From Gemmatimonadota bacterium (GTDB lineage: Bacteria; Gemmatimonadota; Gemmatimonadetes; Longimicrobiales; Gaopeijiaceae): a stretch of DNA of 7,155 nucleotides. Every line of letters starts with the position of its first letter. The first letter of the stretch is position 1. A model generated the notes under the pieces. It saw only the letters and a program-made list of their open reading frames with translations, was not told the DNA's origin and did no database searches. The position numbers were made by a program, and so were the translations under genes. Of the stretch, positions 1-7,155 are shown one piece after another. The DNA lies in NCBI GenBank assembly GCA_003695865.1, contig RFGQ01000559.1, forward strand, positions 1 through 7,155, read 5' to 3'.

Positions 1-1556
<1,556 letters not shown>

Positions 1557-1574
1557 CGGACACCACCACGCGTC

Positions 1575-1608
1575 TGAAGATGATTGATGAAGGGATTTTC
1601 AACTTAGG
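1575..1608 (-). promoter_or_regulatory. AT-rich patch upstream of the hybrid kinase, possible promoter
   Basis: The 87-base gap between the ThDP enzyme stop and the kinase GTG contains a markedly AT-rich stretch in an otherwise GC-rich window. On the minus strand it includes TTGAAA (forward 1597-1602), which resembles a -35 box. I find no good -10 hexamer 16-18 bases downstream of it. I also see no convincing GC-rich hairpin plus T-run to end the upstream operon, so read-through into the kinase is possible. The promoter call rests mainly on composition and position. Confidence 0.25.
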
Positions 1609-1643
1609 ACCCACCCCGATCCCCTGCCAGCGTCTTTCGTCCG

Positions 1644-3389
1644 TCATCCGGTCACTCTGCGGAGCAGCGCCCGCGACACGTAGCGCAGCCGCTCCCCCAG
1701 GGGCAGCCGGTGAAGGTTCGTCTTCACCACGCCCTTCGTGAAGTAGGTGCGCACCCCGTAGTCGATCTCGACGTGCGCCAGCGTCGTGCGGCCCTCCCGC
1801 GCGTGGTCCCACGCGGCGCGGACCGCGTCCTCGACGTCGTCGTCTCTGTCCACCCGGAGGTACTCGGCGCCGAGCGCGCGCGCGAAGCCCTCTACCTGAT
1901 AATCGGGCAGCTCACTCGCAACTTTACGGTTGAGCGCCGTGCCCTGGAACTGGGCGATCTGCGCCAGCTCGCGGTCGCGCAGCACGAAGATCATCGTTCC
2001 GGCCCCGTGGGCCACCGACGTCAGGGTCTCCAGACCGGTCATCAGGAAGGCGCCGTCGCCCGCGAGCGCCACCACCGGACGGTCCGGACACGCGAGCCGT
2101 GCCCCCACCGCCGCCGGCACCGAGTACCCCATACACGAATAGTCGACGGGGGCCAGGAAGTGCCCGGGCCCCTCCAGCCTCAGGATCTCCATGGCCAGGA
2201 ACGTGCCGTTCCCCGAGTCCGCCGTGTAGACGGCCTCGGGTCCGAGCGCGCGCTGCAGCCCGCGAAGGAGCGCGTAGGGCGTGACCCGGCTTCCACCCGT
2301 CTCGGCCTCCCAGGCCCGCTCGACTTCGGCATGCCCCTCGGCGATCGCCCGCCGCAGCCCCTCGTCCGGATCCCGGGGGGCGTCCAGGCGCTCGAGCAGC
2401 GCCGTCACGAACGCTTCGGCGTCGGCGTGCACGGCGACCTCGGCGGGGTAGTTGCGCCCCGGCACGTCGGCGTCGACGTCACAGTGGATGAGTGGACCCG
2501 GCAACGTGAGGCCGTAGCTTCCGGTGCCCACCTCGCTGAAGCGGCATCCGATCGCCAGCACGCCGTCGCACGTGGCGGCGAGGCGGCGCGCGAACGCGGG
2601 CGCCGCGTCCCCGAACCCGGGCCAGAGCCACAGCGGATGGGTCTCGGGGAAGACGCCCTTGCCCTGGAACGTGGTCGATACCGGCGCCTCGAGGCGCTCG
2701 GCCAGCTCCACGAGGCGCTCGTGGGCCACGGCGGCACCGGCGCCCAGGTAGATCAGCGGGCGACGCCACTGCCCCAGCAGCTCGACGACGCGGTCCACGA
2801 CCGCGGGCTCGGGATACGGCCCCCGCCCCGCGTGCAGTCCGGCCGGAGCCTCGGGCGGAGAGAGATCCTCGTCGCTCGCGTCCTGGAGCATCATGTAGAG
2901 GTTCGCCGGAATCTCGACGAACACCGGGCCCGGCGCCCCGCTGCGGGCGATGCGGCACGCCTCGCGGATGCACCGGTAGACCTCGTCCCCCCTGAGCGGC
3001 CGGAACGCGGCCTTCACGACCGGCTCCACGAGCGCCATCTGGTCGATGTCGTGGAGCTGATAGGCCCGGCCGCTGTCGCGCCGGATGCCGCACCCGAGCA
3101 CCAGCATGGGGACGTTGTCCATCCAGGCCTCGGCGATGCCACTGAGCGCGTGCGTGAGGCCCGCTCCGGGCACCACGTTCACGCACGCCATGCGGCCCGA
3201 GGCACGCCAGGCCCCGTCGGCCATGAACGAGGCGCCCTGTTCGTCGGTCACGAGCACGGGCCGGACGCGCTCCGACTCGGCGAGCGCGTCGTAGAGCTCG
3301 ATGTTGTGGGTGCCCGGGATCCCGAAGGTCAGCTCGATGCCTTCGTCCTCGAGCGCCTGCCGCACCAGCGATCCGCCGGTCCGCTTCAT
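1644..3389 (-). CDS. Thiamine-diphosphate-dependent enzyme, acetolactate synthase / 2-hydroxyacyl-CoA lyase fold
   Basis: The 581-residue product has the full three-domain layout and usual length of the ThDP decarboxylase/ligase superfamily, which makes or breaks C-C bonds next to carbonyls. The N-terminal pyrimidine-binding domain spans about 4-165 and starts with FGIPGTHNIELYDAL. Its catalytic glutamate is E50 in VTDEQGASFMADG. A central Rossmann-like domain spans about 190-335. The C-terminal diphosphate-binding domain spans about 380-545, with GDGAFLMTG (D445). The position 27 residues after D445, normally the Asn metal ligand of an NN or ND pair, is D472 in LRDRELAQIAQFQ. A basic tail follows (TKGVVKTNLHRLPLGERLRY). 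The start is the ATG at 3387-3389, set by a 4-base ATGA overlap with the oxidoreductase stop and by GGAGAGA just upstream. The frame stays open upstream to about 4445, but that stretch is antiparallel-free shadow coding over the oxidoreductase. The substrate is unknown; genuine acetolactate synthase is unlikely, since no regulatory-subunit gene is adjacent and the metal site is atypical. Confidence 0.92.
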   Translation of the reverse strand: MKRTGGSLVRQALEDEGIELTFGIPGTHNIELYDALAESERVRPVLVTDEQGASFMADGAWRASGRMACVNVVPGAGLTHALSGIAEAWMDNVPMLVLGCGIRRDSGRAYQLHDIDQMALVEPVVKAAFRPLRGDEVYRCIREACRIARSGAPGPVFVEIPANLYMMLQDASDEDLSPPEAPAGLHAGRGPYPEPAVVDRVVELLGQWRRPLIYLGAGAAVAHERLVELAERLEAPVSTTFQGKGVFPETHPLWLWPGFGDAAPAFARRLAATCDGVLAIGCRFSEVGTGSYGLTLPGPLIHCDVDADVPGRNYPAEVAVHADAEAFVTALLERLDAPRDPDEGLRRAIAEGHAEVERAWEAETGGSRVTPYALLRGLQRALGPEAVYTADSGNGTFLAMEILRLEGPGHFLAPVDYSCMGYSVPAAVGARLACPDRPVVALAGDGAFLMTGLETLTSVAHGAGTMIFVLRDRELAQIAQFQGTALNRKVASELPDYQVEGFARALGAEYLRVDRDDDVEDAVRAAWDHAREGRTTLAHVEIDYGVRTYFTKGVVKTNLHRLPLGERLRYVSRALLRRVTG

Positions 3390-4951
3390 CGTGTCTCTCC
3401 GTGGATGACCGGCGGACACCGCACATCGCTCGGGGCGCCCAGCACCTCGAGCACGTCGTCGGCGACCCGGTCGGCCAGGCCCATGACCGTGAGGTAGGGG
3501 TTGATCTCGACCGAGTCGGGGAACAGGGCCGAGTCGGCCACGCGGACCCAGGGGTAGCGGTGCACGCGCCCGAAGGCATCGGTCACCGAGTCGCGGTGAT
3601 CGCGGCCCATGGCGCAGCCACCCATCAGGTGCGCCGCCGACACCGAGATCCGTCCGGGCTGGAAGTGCCGGGCATCGATCCGCCGCTCCAGCCGGTGCGC
3701 CTCGGAGCGCTCGATGAGCGGCGGATCGGCCGGCGGGGCGTGCACGCCGCGGGCGCCGGCCGCAAAGAAGATGCGCGCCGCGGCCCGGGTGGCGCCCACC
3801 ATGGCCGCGACCACGGGAAACGTGAAGTCGTAGTGCACCACCGGCTGGCCCCGCCGGTCGACCGTGATCCGGTTCTGCGGCTCGGCCTTGTCGGCCGCGA
3901 GCACCAAGATCATCTGCAGCCGCGGGAAGGCCCGCATGAGCATCGAGTGCTCGCGCCCGAAGCCCGCCATGTTCTTGGCGGTCACGAACGGGAAGTACAT
4001 ACACGTCTCGAGCAGCCATCCGTCCTCGGCGGCGCGGTCCACGTAGAAGCTCTTGGGGTGACCCACGTCGTTCGTGATCTCGCGCTCGTGCTCGGCGACC
4101 AGGATGAACGCGGGGTGGGCGGTGAAGTTGCGCCCCAGGCGGGGGAGCTTGCGGCCCATCCCCGACCGCAGCAGCAGCGCCGTGGATCCGATCGAGCCGC
4201 CCGCGACCACGACCATGCGCGCCCGCACCGTGTACTCGCCCGGAGCCCATTCCGAGGGGCGTCCCTTGCCGCCTTCGGGGCGCTCGTGCACACGCACCAC
4301 CACCGCGTGGTCCTCGAGCCGGAGGGCCTCGGCGCGCGTGACCACCTCCACGCCGTGGCGCTCGGCCGAGGGGAGCTGCACGCGGTTGGTGCCCTGCTTG
4401 GCCTGGTTGGGGCACCCCAGGTTGCACAGGCTCGAGCCGCGGCAACCACGCACGTTCACGGGGAACTGCTCCACCTCGTAGCCCGCCTCGCGGCAGCCCT
4501 GCACGAACAGGCTGTTGTTGTCGTTGATCTCTTCGGGCGGAAGCAGGTGGACGCCGTTCTGCTCCATGTAGCGGCGCGAGCGCGCGGCGAGGTCGGCATG
4601 GTCGAGCCCGGGTACGTCCCAGTCGCGGATCACGCGCTCGGGCGCGATGAGCGAGGTGCCGGTGTAGACCACGGTCGAGCCGCCGTAGACCTGGCCGAGC
4701 GCCAGGCTCATGGTGCCCTGGCGGGTCAGGAATCCCCCGGCGTCGCGGTAGAGCGCGGGAGCCATGTCGAGTTCGTCTCCGGTGAACTCGTGGTCGTCCA
4801 GCCGGGGACCCTGCTCGACCACGAGCACGCGCGCGCCCGAAGCGATCGAAGGGCCCAGGCGGTAGGCGACGGTGCCGCCCCCGGCGCCCGAGCCGATGAT
4901 GACGACATCGTAGTCGAGCTCCGCGCCCGTGGGACGCTTCGCCCCGCTCAT
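3386..4951 (-). CDS. GMC-family FAD-dependent oxidoreductase (alcohol/polyol oxidase or dehydrogenase type)
   Basis: This 521-residue flavoenzyme is of the glucose-methanol-choline family, which oxidises an alcohol to an aldehyde, ketone or lactone using FAD. The N-terminal dinucleotide fold reads YDVVIIGSGAGGG (glycines 20-26), with E46 in VLVVEQGP placed to bind the FAD ribose. The GMC signature GQVYGGSTVVYTG covers about 86-98. The C-terminal catalytic region has HLMGGCAMG (H441) and INPYLTVMGLADR (N484, P485), the His/Asn pair typical of the family. Three cysteines sit in RGCRGSSLCNLGCPNQAKQ (C170, C176, C180), a motif I associate with the long-chain alcohol oxidase / gluconate 2-dehydrogenase large-subunit branch rather than choline dehydrogenases. 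No signal peptide or membrane segment is seen. The ATG at 4949-4951 overlaps the stop of the small subunit (ATGA), and its own stop overlaps the ThDP enzyme start. The exact substrate and electron acceptor cannot be told. Confidence 0.93.
   Translation of the reverse strand: MSGAKRPTGAELDYDVVIIGSGAGGGTVAYRLGPSIASGARVLVVEQGPRLDDHEFTGDELDMAPALYRDAGGFLTRQGTMSLALGQVYGGSTVVYTGTSLIAPERVIRDWDVPGLDHADLAARSRRYMEQNGVHLLPPEEINDNNSLFVQGCREAGYEVEQFPVNVRGCRGSSLCNLGCPNQAKQGTNRVQLPSAERHGVEVVTRAEALRLEDHAVVVRVHERPEGGKGRPSEWAPGEYTVRARMVVVAGGSIGSTALLLRSGMGRKLPRLGRNFTAHPAFILVAEHEREITNDVGHPKSFYVDRAAEDGWLLETCMYFPFVTAKNMAGFGREHSMLMRAFPRLQMILVLAADKAEPQNRITVDRRGQPVVHYDFTFPVVAAMVGATRAAARIFFAAGARGVHAPPADPPLIERSEAHRLERRIDARHFQPGRISVSAAHLMGGCAMGRDHRDSVTDAFGRVHRYPWVRVADSALFPDSVEINPYLTVMGLADRVADDVLEVLGAPSDVRCPPVIHGETR
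3394..3400 (-). promoter_or_regulatory. Ribosome binding site of the ThDP enzyme
   Basis: On the minus strand GGAGAGA lies four bases before the ATG at 3389 (seven bases if measured from GGAG). It sits inside the last codons of the oxidoreductase gene. It supports choosing this ATG over the longer open frame upstream, and it allows reinitiation by ribosomes finishing the preceding gene. Confidence 0.7.
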
Positions 4952-5364
4952 CGGCCTGCCCCCCGCACGGCGTCCCACCCTTCCGGCCTCGCCCGGTACC
5001 CGATCTCGCGCTGGATCGCCGGCTGTGCGTAGTAGCCCATGAAGATCAGCGTGCGCAGCCCCCACAGGCCCCGCCGGAGCAGCAGCCAGCGCGAGCGCTC
5101 GATGCGCTCGAGCTCGCGGGTACGCTGCAGGGGATCGAGGTCCACGAAGCGCTCGCGGTGCCGCCAGCGTGCCCGCCAGTCGACGATGCGCACGAACAGG
5201 CGAAGCTGACGGTGAATGCGCTCGGGTCGCGAGGCGAGCGCCTCTGCGATGATCTCTTCCAGGCGCTCCCACCCCGCACGGTCGAGCGCCACGGCCTCCG
5301 GCACGACCGTCGTCGCGATCGCGCGGAACGTGTCATGCACGGGTTCCAGCGGAAACGTAGCCAT
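4948..5364 (-). CDS. Small protein resembling gluconate 2-dehydrogenase subunit 3, probable GMC partner
   Basis: The 138-residue protein is rich in Arg and Glu and looks helical. The opening (about residues 6-25, VHDTFRAIATTVVPEA) and the closing block at 102-123 (LRTLIFMGYYAQPAIQREIGY) resemble the small subunit of gluconate 2-dehydrogenase and the extra N-terminal region of long-chain alcohol oxidases. I made this match from memory of the pattern, so the family is an inference; the gene itself is secure. Known relatives usually carry a Tat signal and accompany a periplasmic GMC enzyme. Here the N-terminus (MATFPLEPVHDTFR) has neither a twin-arginine motif nor a hydrophobic stretch. It is the first gene of the operon, and its TGA overlaps the ATG of the GMC gene. 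The likely role is folding, FAD loading or stability of the GMC subunit. The ATG at 5362-5364 is supported by GGGAGG seven bases upstream. Confidence 0.85.
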   Translation of the reverse strand: MATFPLEPVHDTFRAIATTVVPEAVALDRAGWERLEEIIAEALASRPERIHRQLRLFVRIVDWRARWRHRERFVDLDPLQRTRELERIERSRWLLLRRGLWGLRTLIFMGYYAQPAIQREIGYRARPEGWDAVRGAGR

Positions 5365-5535
5365 GCGGCGGCCTCCCGGCGGGGTTCGACTGCGGGGTGA
5401 AGGAGGCTAACGTGTGGCCGGTCCGCGCCCGGTCGCAAGGCGTTAAGTACTGTGACACATTATGTTAGGGCTTTCCGAGTCTTCAGGACGACGCCCCGGC
5501 GTCACCGGGCGTCCCGAATCCCCGTGCGTGATGCG
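5365..5535. promoter_or_regulatory. Divergent intergenic region with probable promoters for both directions
   Basis: These 171 bases separate the leftward operon from the rightward lipoprotein gene. An AT-rich island at 5442-5467 is the obvious candidate promoter core. On the minus strand it contains CATAAT (forward 5459-5464), five of six matches to a -10 box and about 95 bases before the operon start, but no matching -35 box is visible. On the plus strand TTAAGT and TATGTT occur but are only 12 bases apart. A small TGTG-A-CACA inverted repeat lies at 5451-5459. The promoter location is plausible; the exact elements are not established. Confidence 0.4.
5372..5377 (-). promoter_or_regulatory. 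Ribosome binding site of the operon's first gene
   Basis: On the minus strand GGGAGG ends seven bases before the ATG at 5364, an ideal spacing. It is the strongest Shine-Dalgarno sequence for the operon, consistent with ribosomes loading here and carrying on through the two ATGA junctions. Confidence 0.75.
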
Positions 5536-6627
5536 ATGATCCCGACCCATGCCCGGCCCCGGCCGGCCCGTCGTGCCCCGGTCGCCCTCGCGGCGGTGGC
5601 CGCGCTCCTGTTCGCCGAAGGCTGCACCGAGCCCGCCCCGGCCGTCTCGGTCGGCGAGGGGCGCGTGCGCTTCGCGCAGGCCGACGTGCTCGGCCTTTCC
5701 GACGCCCGCCGAGCCGAGCTCGGCGACCTCGCCGCGTTCGGACTCGCCGTGGCCGACGGGCGGGTCGACGAGGTGATGGCGCCCCTGCTGGACGCACGGC
5801 TCCAGGAGCGCCGCATCGCCTACGCGGCCGCCGAGCGCATGCTCGACGCGGCCGGCGTGGACGACGACCAACTCCGGGCCCGCTACTCGCTGTCGCCCGA
5901 ATACGAGCTCACGGTGCGACACCTCATCGTGCTCTCCGAGCGCTGGCGGCCCGAAGCGGAGCGCGCCGCGGCCCGTGCCAAGGCCGAGGCGGCGCTGGAG
6001 CGGATCCAGGCCGGCGAGCCCTTCGCCGAGGTGGCCGCTCAGGTGAGCGAGGAGCCGGGCGCCGAAGGCCGTCAGGGTCTGCTCGAGCCCGGCCGCGAGG
6101 GCGCCTGGGTGAAGGAATTCTGGAACGCCGCGGTGGCGTTGGACGTGGGCCAGATCAGCCCGGTCGTCGAGACCCGGTACGGATTCCACGTGCTCAGGCT
6201 CGAGAATCGCGCCGTGGTGCCCTTCGCCGAGGCGCGCGGACGTGTCGCCTACACGACGGCCGGCGAGATGGGCGACGTCGAGGCGCGCGCTGAGGCCTGG
6301 GTCGACTCGCTCGCCGCCTCACGCGGGGGCGACCGCGGGGCGGCGCGCACGGCCGCACTCTCGGTGGCCGATTCACTCGGCGTCGTGCTCCCGCCCACCG
6401 AGCGGGCCGCGGCCGAGCGCGAGCTGCGAGACCTGGCCGCCCGCTGGGCCGCCGCGTTCGGCTTCGCGGAGGGCATGAGCGCCGAGCAGGTGCGCGAGCG
6501 GGCGCTCGCCGCCTTCCGCTCCAGCCGTCAGGGGGCGACGCTCGCGCGCGGCGAGTTGGGCGTGATCGCGGAGTCCCTCCGGCGCCTCTACCCGGTCACG
6601 ATCGCCCGCTCGGAGGGCGCGGGGTGA
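5536..6627 (+). CDS. Parvulin-type peptidyl-prolyl cis-trans isomerase, probable exported lipoprotein
   Basis: The 363-residue product would speed proline isomerisation of proteins outside the cytoplasmic membrane, like SurA/PrsA relatives. The N-terminus has basic residues (ARPRPARR) and a hydrophobic run, then C30 in LLFAEGC. This looks like a lipoprotein signal, although the lipobox A-E-G-C is imperfect because position -3 is Ala, not Leu, Val or Ile. A helical N-terminal region (about 35-120) precedes the rotamase domain at about 125-228, which opens with VRHLIVLSE (H129) and closes with ETRYGFHVLRLENR. The C-terminal 130 residues are Ala/Arg-rich and helical, without a recognised domain. 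The ATG at 5536 gives a proper signal peptide. A GTG at 5452 in the same frame would add 28 basic residues ahead of the signal and is unlikely. No strong ribosome site is seen. It probably shares a transcript with the protease 37 bases downstream. Confidence 0.87.
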   Translation: MIPTHARPRPARRAPVALAAVAALLFAEGCTEPAPAVSVGEGRVRFAQADVLGLSDARRAELGDLAAFGLAVADGRVDEVMAPLLDARLQERRIAYAAAERMLDAAGVDDDQLRARYSLSPEYELTVRHLIVLSERWRPEAERAAARAKAEAALERIQAGEPFAEVAAQVSEEPGAEGRQGLLEPGREGAWVKEFWNAAVALDVGQISPVVETRYGFHVLRLENRAVVPFAEARGRVAYTTAGEMGDVEARAEAWVDSLAASRGGDRGAARTAALSVADSLGVVLPPTERAAAERELRDLAARWAAAFGFAEGMSAEQVRERALAAFRSSRQGATLARGELGVIAESLRRLYPVTIARSEGAG

Positions 6628-6648
6628 GCGAAACCTCCGCCCCACGGC

Positions 6649-6663
6649 GACCGTAGAACGGTC
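6649..6663 (+). repeat. Inverted repeat directly before the protease start codon
   Basis: GACCGT and ACGGTC form a perfect 6-base stem with an AGA loop, ending one base before the adjacent C and the ATG at 6665. In mRNA it would fold over the place where a ribosome binding site should be, and no clear Shine-Dalgarno sequence is otherwise present. It could dampen initiation or favour coupling to translation of the gene upstream. A 6-base stem in GC-rich DNA can also arise by chance. Confidence 0.35.
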
Positions 6664-6664
6664 C

Positions 6665-7155
6665 ATGCGACCCGCGACCCGACGCAAACTGCGCTTCGCG
6701 GCGGCCTTTGCCGTCTACTTCACCGCCCTGTGGGCGCTGTGGGACACGCCTCTCGTCTATCCGCTCAAGGTGTTCGTGGTCCTCCTGCACGAGCTGAGCC
6801 ACGCGGCGGTCGCCGTGGCAACCGGCGGGTCGATCGAGCGCATCGTGCTCGACCCGGCGCAGGGCGGCGCCTGTTACTGCCCGGACGGAAACGCCTTCCT
6901 CACGCTGTCGGCCGGCTACCTGGGCAGCCTGGCCTGGGGAGGGGTGCTGCTCACGGCGGCGCAGAGCCGGCGTCTGGACGCACGCTGGGTCACGGCGCTC
7001 GTGGGCGCCGCCGTCGTCGTCCTGACCGCCCTCTACGTGCGCAACGCGTTCGGGCTGGCGTTCGGGCTCGCCTTCGGGGGGGCGCTGCTTCTGGCGGCAC
7101 GCAGACTTCCGGGCCACGTCAACCAGGTGTTGGTCACCGTGCTCGGCCTCACGAG
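6665..7155 (+). CDS. M50B-like integral membrane zinc metalloprotease, C-terminus outside window
   Basis: 163 codons are visible from the ATG at 6665 to the right edge, with no stop. The protein opens with a basic stretch (RPATRRKLR) and a hydrophobic helix (about 11-25). It then has VFVVLLHELSHAAVAVATGG at 36-55, where H42, E43 and H46 form the HExxH zinc site inside a membrane helix. SAGYLGSLAWGGVLL (82-96) matches the conserved glycine-rich segment of the M50B-like group. More hydrophobic helices follow at about 109-124 and 127-145, the latter with a short FGLAFGLAFGG repeat encoded by near-identical 12-base units from 7049. Relatives cleave membrane-embedded substrates, but many M50B-like proteins have no known target. 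The third zinc ligand is not identified in the visible part. It lies 37 bases behind the isomerase gene in the same direction, so an operon is likely. Confidence 0.85.
   Translation, partial: MRPATRRKLRFAAAFAVYFTALWALWDTPLVYPLKVFVVLLHELSHAAVAVATGGSIERIVLDPAQGGACYCPDGNAFLTLSAGYLGSLAWGGVLLTAAQSRRLDARWVTALVGAAVVVLTALYVRNAFGLAFGLAFGGALLLAARRLPGHVNQVLVTVLGLT

Noticed and set aside
1710..3497. Long plus-strand open frame of 595 codons opposite the ThDP enzyme
   Set aside because: The translation is Arg/His/Val-rich with no recognisable motif, while the minus-strand frame has complete ThDP enzyme motifs. Long antisense frames are expected at this GC content.
3390..4445. N-terminal extension of the ThDP enzyme giving a 933-residue fusion
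   Set aside because: The extension overlaps the GMC gene in another frame, has shadow-like composition, and the ATGA junction with a ribosome site at 3394-3400 marks the true start.
3401..5032. Plus-strand open frame of 543 codons opposite the GMC gene
   Set aside because: It is low-complexity, His/Arg/Ala-rich and has no motif; the minus strand encodes an unambiguous GMC protein across the same bases.
5401..5468. AGGAGG followed by a GTG-started 18-codon open frame in the divergent region
   Set aside because: The spacing is acceptable, but the peptide (VWPVRARSQGVKYCDTLC) resembles nothing I know, and a single hexamer in a GC-rich spacer is weak evidence for a leader peptide.
5452..5535. 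Upstream GTG start for the isomerase
   Set aside because: It would put a 28-residue basic extension in front of a normal signal peptide and would overlap the likely promoter island.
5443..6189. Minus-strand open frame of 248 codons opposite the isomerase
   Set aside because: It lacks motifs and the plus strand has a clear signal peptide and parvulin domain.

Overview
The window is about 70% G+C with strong third-position G/C bias. It carries five protein genes, two of them cut by the window ends. I see no rRNA, tRNA, CRISPR array or mobile element. The style fits a high-GC soil or marine bacterium: an HPK4-type 'HDFNN' hybrid kinase, a parvulin lipoprotein, an M50B-like membrane protease and densely packed genes. 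Gemmatimonadota is my best guess, with Myxococcota or a similar phylum possible. No marker gene settles it.

Minus strand, right to left (5364 down to 1): a small protein resembling gluconate 2-dehydrogenase subunit 3 (4948-5364), a GMC-family FAD oxidoreductase (3386-4951) and a thiamine-diphosphate (ThDP) enzyme of the acetolactate synthase / 2-hydroxyacyl-CoA lyase fold (1644-3389). Both junctions are 4-base ATGA stop/start overlaps, so these three form one translationally coupled operon. After an 87-base gap with an AT-rich patch comes a hybrid sensor kinase (PAS, HisKA, HATPase, receiver), read from a GTG at 1556 and running off the left edge.

Plus strand: after a 171-base divergent intergenic region, a probable exported lipoprotein with a parvulin-type peptidyl-prolyl isomerase domain (5536-6627) is followed 37 bases later by an M50B-like membrane metalloprotease with a HELSH motif (6665 to the right edge).

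The operon is the most interesting part. A GMC flavoenzyme and its small partner would oxidise an alcohol or polyol to a carbonyl compound. The co-translated ThDP enzyme could make or break a C-C bond next to that carbonyl. The substrate cannot be read from the sequence. The ThDP enzyme has Arg-Asp where the family normally has Asn-Asn/Asp at the metal site, and the small subunit lacks the Tat signal expected of its relatives, so the pair appears cytoplasmic.
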